A stretch of 53,551 nt of DNA from Lachnospiraceae bacterium (GCA_014804645.1 JAAUZI010000037.1:37043-90593), one strand, 5' to 3'. Positions 7,619 to 16,751 are shown, counted from the first letter of the stretch. Numbers and translations are program-made. Notes: a model not told the origin generated them from the sequence alone.

Positions 7619-8584
7619 ATGAACATAAAAGGATTTACTTACGGATACCATGCCATAAAGGGGCTGTATGACAGTGCGGAGGGCAGATACAGTCAGGATG
7701 CGCTGATGGACACGGGGGCCAATTGGGTATGCCTGGCATTCCCTGTAAACCAGAAAACCTACGCATCCACAGAGATTCTGTTTGATTACCGAAAGAACGT
7801 GCCGGATCTGGAGCTGCTTACAACCATTAAGCGATTTCATGACAGGGGTGTCAAGGTATGTCTGAAACCCATGATTAATTCCGATGACGGTGTGTGGCGG
7901 GCGATGATTGATTTTCCCGATCAGACCATGATGGAGGAGGATACCTACTGGGCGAAATGGTTTGCCAGCTATCAGGCTTTTCTGACTCATTATGCGGCGC
8001 TGGCTCAGTATGCAGGCTGTGAGATGTTCTGCCTGGGCTGTGAGATGCTGGGGACGGAGCGCAAGGAGGAGTATTGGCGCCAGACTATAGCCATGGTCAG
8101 AGAGATTTATGACAGGCCTCTGGTGTACAATACCAACCATGGCAAGGAAGAGGTGGCAAAGTGGTACGACGCCATTGATTATATTGGCACCTCCGCATAT
8201 TATCCGGTGGAGAGCGCGCCGGGAGGGAGCCTTGCGGAAATGCAGGAGAACTGGAGACAGATAGCCGATAAGCTAGCGGCGGTGAGCGAGCGTCTGGGCA
8301 AAAAGATCATCTTTATGGAGATCGGATGCCGGAGCGCGCTGGGCTGCGCCCGGATGCCCTGGGATTTTGTCCATAAAGAATTTCCGGTCAGCCAGGAGGA
8401 GCAGGCCAGATTCTACGAGTCCTGCCTGTCAGTTATGAGCGGACAGAAATGGTTTGAGGGTGTATTCTGGTGGGACTGGGGAACTCAGATTTACCATACG
8501 CAGGAAGAGGCGGAGCGGGATACAGGCTTTAACATATACCTGAAGAAAGCGGAAGATGTTGTAAAAAAATGGTATCAGAGATAG
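7619..8584 (+). CDS. Glycoside hydrolase family 113-like protein
   Basis: A TIM-barrel glycosidase of 321 residues resembling GH113 (beta-1,4-mannanase-type, clan GH-A). Evidence: the GANWVCLAFPVNQ strand near the N-terminus, LKPMI at the end of an early strand, a probable acid/base Glu142 in LGCEML, the YIGTSAYYP strand, and a probable nucleophile Glu234 in IFMEIGC followed by the WWDW strand. There is no signal peptide, so it is probably cytoplasmic and acts on imported oligosaccharides. The family call is good; the substrate is inferred. Confidence 0.78.
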   Translation: MNIKGFTYGYHAIKGLYDSAEGRYSQDALMDTGANWVCLAFPVNQKTYASTEILFDYRKNVPDLELLTTIKRFHDRGVKVCLKPMINSDDGVWRAMIDFPDQTMMEEDTYWAKWFASYQAFLTHYAALAQYAGCEMFCLGCEMLGTERKEEYWRQTIAMVREIYDRPLVYNTNHGKEEVAKWYDAIDYIGTSAYYPVESAPGGSLAEMQENWRQIADKLAAVSERLGKKIIFMEIGCRSALGCARMPWDFVHKEFPVSQEEQARFYESCLSVMSGQKWFEGVFWWDWGTQIYHTQEEAERDTGFNIYLKKAEDVVKKWYQR

Positions 8585-8623
8585 TGTGGAAACAGGGCGC
8601 CAGAGAATGATTAGAGGAAACGT

Positions 8624-10585
8624 ATGAGTATTTCACCGAGTGTTAAGGACAAACTCAGGAAACGGTACGATGCCGATTTCCTGAGTTTTCATGAAAACAA
8701 AATCAAGGACAGCCGCAGCGCGGGCAACAGGGCCAGGGAGATGCGGGTCACGATAGAGGCCCGGCTGGACAACGGCAAGGCGCTGACAGCCAGCCCCAAG
8801 CGGCAGTGCGCGGCGCTGACCCAGTTCTATCAGAGCCGCGGCAATGTGGCGCAGCTGCGAAATATGGAGAAGACCCAGAGACAGATCATTTCCATGGATT
8901 TGACCTATATTGACAGCTGTGCCCACAGCGAGCGATTTGTGCAGTATCTGCTGGAGCATACGGAGATCAATATGGTGGGCTCCGGCATCGGCGAGCTGTA
9001 TAACAAATATCTGAAAGCGTCGGAGAAGGAGCTGCGCAAGGCCATATTGGGCATGGTGCAGACGGACGCCGAGGTGGAGTATACCCAGGCCCTGGCTATG
9101 GAGAGACGCTTTATCCTGCATATCGGCGGCACCAACAGCGGCAAGACCTACGAGTCCGTGGAGCGGCTGAAAAAAGCCAAATGCGGCGTGTATGCGGGGC
9201 CGCTGCGCCTGCTGGCCCTGGAAATATACGACAAATTGCTGGCTGCGGAGGTTCCCTGCTCCATGATTACCGGCGAGGAGCAGCACATTGCGGAGGATAG
9301 CCGGGTGACGGCCTGCACGGCGGAAATGGTGGATTTGGACACGGAATATGACGTAGCTGTCATAGACGAGGCACAGATGATAAGTGATCCCTTCCGGGGA
9401 CATGCCTGGTCCCGGCTGGTAATGGGTATCAAGGCTAAGGAGGTTCACATCTGCATGGCTCCGGAGGCGGAGAATATCATTCGCCGGATATTGAAACGCT
9501 GTCACGCCAAATTTGATGTGGTGCGCCATGAGCGGAACACGGAGCTGGTCTTTGAGGACAAGCCCTTTGATATCGACAATGATCTGACCAGGGGGGACGC
9601 GCTGATCCTGTTTTCTAAGAGAATGGTGCTGGACGTGGCGGCCAGACTGGAACTGCAGGGAGTAAAGGCCAGTGTGATCTATGGCAACCTACCGCCCCAG
9701 ATACGCAAAAAACAGTTTGAGATGTTTTTGAAGGGAGAAAACGATGTGGTGGTGGCTACGGACGCCATCGGTCTTGGGGTCAATCTGCCTATTCGGCGCA
9801 TTGTGTTCATGGAGCACATGAAATTTGACGGCAAGGAGAGACGTCCCCTGAACGAGTTTGAGGTACGTCAGATTGCGGGTCGTGCGGGACGCCGGGGCAT
9901 GTATGACGTGGGCTACGTGACGGCCACCACTGAGGCGGGGCTGGAGCATATCAAGCGGGTATATCCCATGAAACATACGATCGAGTACGCGATCATCGGT
10001 TTTCCCCAGGTGCTGTTGGATATTGACCAGCCTATTGACCAGATACTGACCTCCTGGTACGGCATCAAGCCGAACCTGGATGTATACCGGAAAATGGATA
10101 TCAAGGAAATGCTGATAAAATACAAAAACCTGTACAATATCCGGGACAGCATTGCCGGTTTTGACGACAAGCGGGAGGTCTACAATATGATTTCCTGTGA
10201 TGTGGATCTGGGCAACGAGAAATGCATGGCCATGTGGCGGTACTACTGCCGCACCTACACGGCGGACGTGTCTATCAAATTCCCGGTCTTTGACGAGGTG
10301 CGGGGGGATACCCGGCTGGAGCGGGCAGAGACCTACTACAAGCTGCTGGATCTTTACAATCAGTTCTCAGTTCGTTTCGGAAAAATAATGAATGAGGAAC
10401 GTGTGGTGGAGGAACGCTTAAAGACGGAGGACATCATTCTGGCGGAGCTGGGAAAGAGCAAAAATTTTTATCTGCGCCGCTGCAATTACTGCGGCAAGCT
10501 GCTGCCCATCGGAGCACGCAGCTCCCTCTGCGATAAATGTTATTACTCTGTGGCCGGTGCGAGACAGGGCAGGCAGAGGAGGTGA
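8624..10585 (+). CDS. SUV3-like DExH RNA helicase with C-terminal zinc ribbon
   Basis: A superfamily 2 helicase of 653 residues that resembles mitochondrial SUV3 more than the common bacterial DEAD-box proteins. Walker A is GGTNSGKT (168-175), motif II is DEAQ (248-251), and the second RecA domain has ILFSKRMV, ATDAIGLGVNLPI and the arginine-finger motif QIAGRAGRRG. SUV3-type helicases unwind RNA for degradation. The C-terminal four-cysteine ribbon (Cys620, 623, 636, 639) is separate from the motor and probably binds zinc and nucleic acid. The stop overlaps the MATE start by GTGA, so the two are translationally coupled. RNA decay is the likely role, but no partner nuclease is present here. 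Confidence 0.82.
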   Translation: MSISPSVKDKLRKRYDADFLSFHENKIKDSRSAGNRAREMRVTIEARLDNGKALTASPKRQCAALTQFYQSRGNVAQLRNMEKTQRQIISMDLTYIDSCAHSERFVQYLLEHTEINMVGSGIGELYNKYLKASEKELRKAILGMVQTDAEVEYTQALAMERRFILHIGGTNSGKTYESVERLKKAKCGVYAGPLRLLALEIYDKLLAAEVPCSMITGEEQHIAEDSRVTACTAEMVDLDTEYDVAVIDEAQMISDPFRGHAWSRLVMGIKAKEVHICMAPEAENIIRRILKRCHAKFDVVRHERNTELVFEDKPFDIDNDLTRGDALILFSKRMVLDVAARLELQGVKASVIYGNLPPQIRKKQFEMFLKGENDVVVATDAIGLGVNLPIRRIVFMEHMKFDGKERRPLNEFEVRQIAGRAGRRGMYDVGYVTATTEAGLEHIKRVYPMKHTIEYAIIGFPQVLLDIDQPIDQILTSWYGIKPNLDVYRKMDIKEMLIKYKNLYNIRDSIAGFDDKREVYNMISCDVDLGNEKCMAMWRYYCRTYTADVSIKFPVFDEVRGDTRLERAETYYKLLDLYNQFSVRFGKIMNEERVVEERLKTEDIILAELGKSKNFYLRRCNYCGKLLPIGARSSLCDKCYYSVAGARQGRQRR

Positions 10586-11976
10586 TAGATCTGAAGAGTC
10601 AATCAGCCGACAAGAATATATTGTTTGAATCCATGCCCATTCCCAGAGCGGTGGCGAATCTGGCAATTCCAACGATTCTGAGCAGTTTGGTGATGGTGCT
10701 TTACAATCTGGCTGACACCTATTTTGTGGGGATGCTAAATGACCCTCTGCAGAATGCGGCTGTGACTTTGGCGGCTCCGGTGCTGTTGGCCTTCAATGCG
10801 GTGAACAATCTTTTTGGGGTGGGCACTTCAAGCATGATGAGCCGTGCTCTGGGCCGCAAGGAGTACGATATGGTGCGCAGGAGTTCGGCCTTCGGTTTCT
10901 ACTGTGCACTCTTCTTTGGTGTGGTCTTTGCCTCACTCTGCACCATATTTAAAGGCTCTCTGCTGGTCATGCTGGGAGCGGATACGGAGACTGCTCCGGC
11001 CACGGCTGCATATATGCTGTGGACCGTGTCCTGCGGGGCGGTCCCAGCCATTTTGAATGTGGTGCTGGCCTATCTGGTGCGCTCCGAGGGGGCGTCTCTG
11101 CATGCCAGCATCGGCACCATGAGCGGATGTCTGCTCAACATTGTGCTGGACCCCATCTTTATCATGCCATGGGGACTTAATATGGGGGCGGCGGGAGCAG
11201 GTTTGGCCACCTTTTTATCCAACTGCGTGGCCTGCGGCTATTTCTTTGTGCTGCTGTATATAAAGCGTCGCTCCACCTATGTCTGTGTAAATCCCCGGAT
11301 GCTGGGGTGGAATGCGGCCATTGTGTTGGGAATCTGTGGGGTGGGCATACCTGCCTCCATACAGAATCTGCTGAATGTGACTGGGATGACCATTCTGAAC
11401 AATTTCACGTCGGAGTACGGGGCCGATGCGGTGGCCGCTATGGGAATTTCCCAGAAAATCAGTATGGTGCCGCTGCAGATTGCGCTGGGATTCTCCCAGG
11501 GTATCATGCCGCTGATCAGCTACAACTACGCCAGCGGTAATCATCCCCGGATGAAGAGGGCAATCACCTTTGCGATAAAAATAATGATTCCGGCGCTGTT
11601 TGGCGTAATGGCTCTGTTCTGGATCTTTTCGGCGGGACTTACCAGGGCCTTTATGGAAAATGAGTCTATTATTGCCTATGGCACCAGATTCCTGCGTGGA
11701 TTTAGTCTGTCTATGCCCTTTTTGGGCATGGATTTCCTGGCTGTGGGCGTATTTCAGGCGCTGGGGAAGGGCAAGTATGCGCTGGTCTTTGCGCTGATGC
11801 GTAAAATTGTGCTGGAGATACCGGCGTTATTTGTGTTAAATTGGCTGTTTCCGCTGTTCGGTCTGCCCTACGCGCAGCCCTTTGCGGAGATGGTGCTGGC
11901 TGCGGCGGCTGTATTTATGCTGCTGCGGATATTCAGACAGTGTAATTTGCAACAAAAAGCGAAACTTGAACTCTAA
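10582..11976 (+). CDS. MATE family multidrug/Na+ efflux transporter
   Basis: A membrane transporter of about 464 residues and 12 predicted helices; the family exports cationic compounds in exchange for Na+ or H+. The N-terminal IPTILSSLVMVLYNLADTYFVG and the central GIPASIQNLLNVTG repeat of the same half-domain are typical of MATE/NorM. The GTG at 10582 overlaps the helicase stop (GTGA), but a complete Shine-Dalgarno AGGAGGTGAT runs into it, leaving little spacing; initiation a few codons later, for example at the CTG at 10591, is possible. The two adjacent genes need not be related in function. Confidence 0.88.
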   Translation: MIDLKSQSADKNILFESMPIPRAVANLAIPTILSSLVMVLYNLADTYFVGMLNDPLQNAAVTLAAPVLLAFNAVNNLFGVGTSSMMSRALGRKEYDMVRRSSAFGFYCALFFGVVFASLCTIFKGSLLVMLGADTETAPATAAYMLWTVSCGAVPAILNVVLAYLVRSEGASLHASIGTMSGCLLNIVLDPIFIMPWGLNMGAAGAGLATFLSNCVACGYFFVLLYIKRRSTYVCVNPRMLGWNAAIVLGICGVGIPASIQNLLNVTGMTILNNFTSEYGADAVAAMGISQKISMVPLQIALGFSQGIMPLISYNYASGNHPRMKRAITFAIKIMIPALFGVMALFWIFSAGLTRAFMENESIIAYGTRFLRGFSLSMPFLGMDFLAVGVFQALGKGKYALVFALMRKIVLEIPALFVLNWLFPLFGLPYAQPFAEMVLAAAAVFMLLRIFRQCNLQQKAKLEL

Positions 11977-11980
11977 AACA

Positions 11981-12070
11981 GCATATTCCCGGAGAGCGCA
12001 CTGAATGATATCGGGGCGCTTAAGCGACCGGATATCATTCACCGGCCCTGTGTGCTGGAAGGGAATATGC
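11981..12070 (+). repeat. Palindromic element family A, copy A1
   Basis: GCATATTCCC (11981-11990) pairs with GGGAATATGC (12061-12070); inside, GCGCAC pairs with GTGTGC, then TGAATGATATC with GATATCATTCA, around a small CGCTTAAGCG palindrome. It fills the space between the MATE stop and the AGGAGG of the next gene, ending in GCGGAACT. Copies A2 (34998-35085) and A3 (42039-42128) share the outer parts but have different, still paired, inner stems. Confidence 0.85.
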
Positions 12071-12096
12071 GGAACTCTAATTAGGAGGAATGAAGT

Positions 12097-12354
12097 ATGG
12101 AACCATTGGAATTTCGTTATGACACACAGCTGCTGATCGAAGGACACGACCTGGACGAGGACGTTATAGGCGATTATATCACCGAGCATTTCAAGGGAGA
12201 CTGTCTGCTGGCCGTGGGAGATGATGAACTGATTAAGATTCATTTTCACACCAATGAGCCCTGGAAGGTGCTGGAATACTGCGCAGGACTGGGTGAGATA
12301 TACGACATTGTGGTGGAGGATATGGATCGCCAGGCCAGAGGGCTGCAGGGATAG
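12097..12354 (+). CDS. Small protein matching a FakA/DAK-type C-terminal domain
   Basis: A soluble protein of 85 residues. The sequence, with RYDTQLLIEG, then GDCLLAVGDDELIKIHFHTNEPWKV and a closing LGEIYDIVVEDM, matches the segment that follows the Dak2 kinase domain in fatty-acid kinase subunit A (YloV/FakA). There is no kinase domain in front of it, so it stands alone. AGGAGG lies nine bases before the ATG, directly after element A1, so it is a real gene rather than a decayed fragment. The function of the isolated domain is unknown; binding a FakB/DegV-type partner is a guess from the family. Confidence 0.72.
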   Translation: MEPLEFRYDTQLLIEGHDLDEDVIGDYITEHFKGDCLLAVGDDELIKIHFHTNEPWKVLEYCAGLGEIYDIVVEDMDRQARGLQG

Positions 12355-12356
12355 TT

Positions 12357-12440
12357 GTGTAGGAAGAACTTGGGACTTGCGAGCAAGTCCTATATCGTTT
12401 TCGCAGAGGGCGAAACGACAAGAAGTTCTAAGTCCTGCAC
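12357..12440 (+). repeat. Palindromic element family B, copy B1
   Basis: GTGTAGGA (12357-12364) pairs with TCCTGCAC (12433-12440) through one wobble, AGAACTT with AAGTTCT, then two inner hairpins: GGACTTGC GA GCAAGTCC, perfect, and TCGTTTTCGC with GCGAAACGA around AGAG. It starts two bases after the stop of the small FakA-domain gene and lies before dgt. Copies B2 and B3 lie at 50913-51041. Confidence 0.8.
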
Positions 12441-12472
12441 AGAGGTCGTGCAGGAAAGAGGAGGAAAGGGTC

Positions 12473-13885
12473 ATGGAGTGGAGCAGACTGCTGAGTGAGG
12501 AGCGGATTCGGCCTGTTAGAGCGAGAGCCGGGTCTGGGGATCTGCGAACAGAATATGAGAAGGATTATCACAGGATCATCGGCAGCGCCTCCTTTCGGCG
12601 GCTGCAGGATAAGACGCAGGTGTTCCCGCTGGACAAGAGCGACTTTATCCGCACTAGGCTGACCCATTCCCTGGAGGTATCCTCCTTCGGTAAATCCCTG
12701 GGACAGAACATTTCCCAGAAGATATTGCAGGAGGTGAAGGACCCGGATTTCAAACCTGAGTATCAGGGATATATCTGCGATATCCTGCAGTGTGCCGGGC
12801 TGCTGCACGATATCGGAAATCCCCCCTTTGGGCATTTTGGAGAGACGGTGATACGGGAGTGGTTTCGAGCCAATATGGGGAGCCTGAAACTACAGGACAA
12901 GCCGCTGACGGAGATTCTGACAAAGCAGATGCAGAAGGATTTTTATGAGTTTGAGGGCAACACTCAGGCGCTGCGGCTGGTGACCAAGCTGCATTATCTG
13001 GTGGATGAGCATGGAATGAATCTGACTCAGGCGCTGCTGGGAACGATCATCAAGTATCCGGTATCCTCCCTGGGCATAGACAAGGACAGTGGGGATATCC
13101 GCACGAAAAAGATGGGTTACTACTATGCGGAGCAGGAGCTGTTTGAGCAGATTCAGCGCACTCTCGGCACCGGGGGGCGCAGACATCCCCTTGCCTTTGC
13201 GCTGGAGGCGGCGGATGACATTGCATACAAGACCGCGGATGTGGAGGACGCCTTTAAAAAGGGATGTATCTCCTATCAGCAGCTGGTAGATGAGCTGTAT
13301 TTTTACGGGAAAGAGCTGGGGGCCGGGCCGGAGTACGACGAACTGGTGAAGGCGCTGGAGGATAGACATAAGAAAGGGCAGGAGCGCGAAGTCTCCAACC
13401 CGGAGGAATATGCGGTACAGAACTGGATCGTCAATGTGCAGGGTAAGCTGCTGGCCTGTGCCACAGATAATTTTGCCGCAAACTATAAGGAGATTATGGC
13501 AGGCACCTTCAAGCGGGAACTTCTGTCAGAAGGAGACTACGCAAAAATGGCTGATGCTCTGGGAGAGATCGCCTATCGGTACGCCTTTACCTCGGAGCCG
13601 ATTCACAAGCTGGAGATCGCAGGGGAGACCATCCTGAATTTCCTGCTGGAGCGCTTTGTAGGAGCCGCTATCGTCTATGAAAGCGGGCAGCCCATGACGG
13701 CGGTGCAGAGCAAGCTGATGACGCTGATCTCCGACAATTACAAGGCTATCTACCGGAAATACAGCGAGGGAAAATCGCCGGAGGAAAAACTGTATCTGCG
13801 TCTGCTGCTGGTGACGGACTCCATCTGCGGCATGACGGACAGCTACGCCAAGAGACTGTATCAGGAACTGAGTGGTATTGTGTAG
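12473..13885 (+). CDS. dgt: Deoxyguanosinetriphosphate triphosphohydrolase-like HD protein
   Basis: An HD-domain phosphohydrolase of 470 residues that would cleave dNTPs to nucleoside and tripolyphosphate. Conserved features are YEKDYHRIIGSASFRRLQDKTQVF (split here: the run before RLQDKTQVF sits at residues 27-45), His65 in RLTHSLEV, and the His112-Asp113 pair in LLHDIGNPPFGHFGE. The C-terminus has the MTDSYAKRLYQEL segment seen in this family. I set the start at 12473 after GAGGAAAGGG; longer in-frame versions would be read out of the FakA-domain gene and element B1. A strong terminator follows. Confidence 0.92.
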   Translation: MEWSRLLSEERIRPVRARAGSGDLRTEYEKDYHRIIGSASFRRLQDKTQVFPLDKSDFIRTRLTHSLEVSSFGKSLGQNISQKILQEVKDPDFKPEYQGYICDILQCAGLLHDIGNPPFGHFGETVIREWFRANMGSLKLQDKPLTEILTKQMQKDFYEFEGNTQALRLVTKLHYLVDEHGMNLTQALLGTIIKYPVSSLGIDKDSGDIRTKKMGYYYAEQELFEQIQRTLGTGGRRHPLAFALEAADDIAYKTADVEDAFKKGCISYQQLVDELYFYGKELGAGPEYDELVKALEDRHKKGQEREVSNPEEYAVQNWIVNVQGKLLACATDNFAANYKEIMAGTFKRELLSEGDYAKMADALGEIAYRYAFTSEPIHKLEIAGETILNFLLERFVGAAIVYESGQPMTAVQSKLMTLISDNYKAIYRKYSEGKSPEEKLYLRLLLVTDSICGMTDSYAKRLYQELSGIV

Positions 13886-13888
13886 AGA

Positions 13889-13926
13889 AAAACAGGGGAG
13901 CAGGTCTTTTTCTGCTCCCCTGTTTC
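13889..13926 (+). terminator. Rho-independent terminator after dgt
   Basis: AAACAGGGGAGCAG (13889-13902) pairs with CTGCTCCCCTGTTT (13912-13925), a 14-bp perfect stem with a T-rich loop. Confidence 0.85.
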
Positions 13927-13956
13927 ATATATTAGCTACAAAAAGTATCAGGAGTC

Positions 13957-14814
13957 ATGATGCTGGAGCGAATCAAAAATTTCGACTTAAGGAGCGTGGA
14001 CTGGAAGAAACTCGACTATCCCAAAATAGCGTTGACAGTGGTATTCCTGCTGGCCATGTTTTTGCTGGGAAGAGCGGTGGGGGCCGCAACCTGCGGTATG
14101 ATGCCCACTTCCGCCGCGGTAAAATCACCGGAGAACTGGGGACTGGGATTCGGCCAGGAGGGGAGCCAGCCCAGCGGAAATGCATCCGCTGCGGAGCTTG
14201 CCAAATACAATGCCTACTATGTGGGGAATGCCCAGGATAAGGTGATTTATCTGACCTTCGACGCAGGGTACGAGAACGGCAACACAGCGCCTATATTGGA
14301 CGCACTGAAAAAGCACAATGCCACAGCTACTTTCTTTGTGGTAGGGCATTATCTGGAGTCTGCGCCGGAGTTGGTCACACGAATGGTGGAGGAGGGACAC
14401 ACGGTGGGCAATCACACCTATCACCACCCGGATATGTCCGCCATCTCCGACAGGGAGACGTTTGCCAAGGAGATGAATGATGTGGCAGCGCTGTATCAGG
14501 AGATCACCGGACAGGAGATGACCGCCTTTTACAGACCGCCCCAGGGGAAGTACAGCACGGAGAATTTGAAGATGGCTCAGGAGATGGGTTATACCACCTT
14601 TTTTTGGAGTCTGGCCTATGTGGACTGGTATCAGGATAAGCAGCCAACCCATGAGGAGGCCTTCGACAAACTGCTCTCCCGGATACATCCTGGGGCAATC
14701 GTGCTCTTACATAGCACTTCCCAGACCAACGGGGAGATTATGGATGAACTGCTGACGAAATGGGAGGAGATGGGATATACGTTCAAACCATTGTCTGATT
14801 TGGTACAGCAATAA
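13957..14814 (+). CDS. Polysaccharide deacetylase, PdaA-like
   Basis: A membrane-anchored or secreted NodB-fold deacetylase of 285 residues. A hydrophobic helix spans about residues 25-45 (ALTVVFLLAMFLLG), so the catalytic domain lies outside the membrane. Catalytic motifs: TFDAGYENG (metal/base Asp), the HxxxH-type NHTYHHPDM, FYRPPQGKY, and the closing IVLLHSTS. The arrangement resembles PdaA, the enzyme that makes muramic delta-lactam in spore cortex, as distinct from general chitin deacetylases. ATG codons at 13957 and 13960 both follow GGAG; the second has the better spacing. Confidence 0.88.
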   Translation: MMLERIKNFDLRSVDWKKLDYPKIALTVVFLLAMFLLGRAVGAATCGMMPTSAAVKSPENWGLGFGQEGSQPSGNASAAELAKYNAYYVGNAQDKVIYLTFDAGYENGNTAPILDALKKHNATATFFVVGHYLESAPELVTRMVEEGHTVGNHTYHHPDMSAISDRETFAKEMNDVAALYQEITGQEMTAFYRPPQGKYSTENLKMAQEMGYTTFFWSLAYVDWYQDKQPTHEEAFDKLLSRIHPGAIVLLHSTSQTNGEIMDELLTKWEEMGYTFKPLSDLVQQ

Positions 14815-14816
14815 TT

Positions 14817-14856
14817 TAAAAGGGTCAGATCTCCTGACGGGGACCTGACCCTTTTG
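14817..14856. terminator. Bidirectional terminator between convergent genes
   Basis: AAAAGGGTCAG and CTGACCCTTTT form an 11-bp stem with A- and T-runs on the two flanks, placed between the deacetylase (+) and the sortase substrate (-). Confidence 0.8.
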
Positions 14857-14875
14857 AGTAGTTGAAGTTATTAAG

Positions 14876-15772
14876 TTATCTGCATACAGATTTTTTCTTT
14901 GCCAGATATGCCCCGCCAAAGCAGAGTCCTGCGCTCAGAAACAGCAGAGCGGGCAGAGCCAGAGGTTCTCCGGTCTTGGGCACATCGTCATATTCGCCTG
15001 CGGCGGGAACTATAGGTGCAATCGGAGCAATCGGAGCAACTGGTGCAACGGGAACCAGAGCGGGGTCTGTGGGCACTGCAGGTACCGTGGGTACTGCGGG
15101 TACTGCAGGTGTCTCAGGCACCACAGGTACTACAGGCGCGACAGCGGTGGGTATGGTGCTGTATTTGCTGGGGTCCGTCTTAAGGATACCCTTGTCCTGC
15201 CGGAAAGAGTTAGCCTCGAAATTGTAGAATTCATTGTACACCTTTTCCGCATCCCCCGTTTTTACATACGCAACGGTGCCCAGCACGGCGATGGTCTGCT
15301 CTCCGGAGCGCTCCTTGGTAATGTAGAGATTGGTCACATTGTTGTTAAAATTGACGATGGCGTTGTCGTATACATAGGCATTAGTCACATCGCCGTTGAC
15401 AGCGGCTGTGCTGTCACGCAGCACATACACATTGTCTACGCTTTTGGCAGTAATGACAGCAAGGTGTGAATGATTAAAAGTAATGTTGCTCAGACTCACC
15501 GACAGCTCCAGGGTCAAATTATGATCCCCGCCCTCGACCACAATGACGTCGCCGTCCTTGATGGACTCTTTTAAGTAGTACAGTTCCCTGTGTCCGGGGT
15601 TGTTGTCATCCCAGGAACCTATGTGGAAACGCCATTCTTCGTTCGCCTCCACGTATTTCAGGGAGTAGACGGTAGGTCCGTCTGCGGATACCTGCAGCGT
15701 TCCGGCGCCGGGCATCAAAAACAGCAGAGCAGCCGCCATCAGCAAAGAAACTAAGGTTTTCAGTTTTTTCAT
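14876..15772 (-). CDS. Secreted cell-wall protein with VPKTG sorting signal
   Basis: A surface protein of 298 residues. It has a signal peptide (residues 1-30, ending LQVSADG), a globular domain of about 190 residues rich in short strands and Asn-Val pairs, suggesting a small beta-helix (ITFNHSH, NVYVLRD, NAYVYDN, NLYITKE rungs), a Pro/Ala/Val linker of about 55 residues built from PVAP/PAVP/PIAP units, the sorting motif VPKTG at 264-268, a hydrophobic helix and a KKK tail. The class B sortase gene lies 97 bases upstream on the same strand and is its likely anchoring enzyme. AGGAGG precedes the start. The domain's own function is unknown. Confidence 0.8.
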   Translation of the reverse strand: MKKLKTLVSLLMAAALLFLMPGAGTLQVSADGPTVYSLKYVEANEEWRFHIGSWDDNNPGHRELYYLKESIKDGDVIVVEGGDHNLTLELSVSLSNITFNHSHLAVITAKSVDNVYVLRDSTAAVNGDVTNAYVYDNAIVNFNNNVTNLYITKERSGEQTIAVLGTVAYVKTGDAEKVYNEFYNFEANSFRQDKGILKTDPSKYSTIPTAVAPVVPVVPETPAVPAVPTVPAVPTDPALVPVAPVAPIAPIAPIVPAAGEYDDVPKTGEPLALPALLFLSAGLCFGGAYLAKKKSVCR

Positions 15773-15869
15773 GTTTGTAACCTCCTAAATTTGATAGGTA
15801 AATTAATATTGTTGAGCTTGTACACGGTATTGCGCATATGTGCAAAAGCTGGTACCATAGCTGTAAAGG

Positions 15870-16745
15870 TCAGCGAAAAGGGGCATAGATGTCTTCACAG
15901 TCCGTCTCTCGGGCCACCACTACGAATCGGCCGTGATCCACATGGTAAGAACAGGTGGACAGAGTCAGGAAACGATCTCCGAACTGAGCCGTGACCCCAG
16001 TGTCGTACAGGGACAGCTCCTTAATATTATTGTAGAAATCGTCAAACTCCTCCTGCGTATCCGCCTGGAAGAACTGGTAAAACTTAAAGACCTGTTCCGT
16101 CTTTAGATATACCTGGGAGGGAAAAACCGCAATTACCTCATAGGTGTGAAGTCCTTTTTCAGTGTGGAGCAGCATCTCCTTATGCTCCTGAAAATAGGAT
16201 TCTTCCTTATACTTGTCCAACTCGCCGAACATGGCTCCGGACTTCATATTGTGGCCGTGAATAATCAGGTTGGTGGTCATGGGGTCTACACAACTGTCCG
16301 TATCCAGTATCAGGCAGCCGTTTTGATCGCTACCGCCGTCAAATCCCCGGCGAAGATAATAATTTTCATCCCTGGGGGTCCACATGACGGGATAGTCTAT
16401 CCGGGTGTCCGGAACCGCCAGCCAGGCGATCATGTCCTCGTTGGCCAGAAAACTGTCCTGATAAGGGTTCTCCACAGGCTCTGGGGTGGGCTGCGGAGTA
16501 GCGGTGGGGGCGGGGGTACTCTGCGCAGATTCCGTCGGCGCCGCCGTGGGAGGGATGTCCTCCGAAGACTCAGACGGCTGCTGCGTCTGGGTGTAGCTCT
16601 CCGCAGAGGAGCGAAGGGCCTCCAGCGTCTCCTGGGACTGTCTGTCTCTCTGGTAACGATACAGCAGGATTCCGCCTGCAGCGGCCAGGCAGCATATGCC
16701 GAGTACAATTAATATAATGAATAGTGTTCTCCTTGTCTTTTTCAT
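15870..16745 (-). CDS. srtB: Class B sortase
   Basis: A membrane-anchored transpeptidase of 291 residues that attaches sorted surface proteins to peptidoglycan. An N-terminal helix (FIILIVLGICCLAAAGGILL) is followed by a Ser/Thr/Pro-rich stalk of about 60 residues and the catalytic domain. The active-site residues are the His in NLIIHGHN, the Cys in LTLSTCSYH and the Arg in RFVVVARE. The helix after the His (SGAMFGELDKY) is the class B mark. The Met at 16745 directly precedes the KKTRR anchor. It pairs with the VPKTG substrate downstream; clostridial class B sortases commonly use PxTG-type motifs. Confidence 0.9.
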   Translation of the reverse strand: MKKTRRTLFIILIVLGICCLAAAGGILLYRYQRDRQSQETLEALRSSAESYTQTQQPSESSEDIPPTAAPTESAQSTPAPTATPQPTPEPVENPYQDSFLANEDMIAWLAVPDTRIDYPVMWTPRDENYYLRRGFDGGSDQNGCLILDTDSCVDPMTTNLIIHGHNMKSGAMFGELDKYKEESYFQEHKEMLLHTEKGLHTYEVIAVFPSQVYLKTEQVFKFYQFFQADTQEEFDDFYNNIKELSLYDTGVTAQFGDRFLTLSTCSYHVDHGRFVVVARETDCEDIYAPFR

Positions 16746-16751
16746 GGTCCC

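Noticed and set aside
11981..12070. Family A as ordinary terminators
   Set aside because: There is no T-run after any copy, and each lies just before a ribosome site.
12254..12472. N-terminal extension of dgt
   Set aside because: It would read through the FakA-domain gene and palindrome B1; the GAGGAAAGGG site fixes the start at 12473.
16146..16712. + strand frame across the sortase gene
   Set aside because: Arg/Gly-rich antisense reading of the sortase; no ribosome site or family resemblance.
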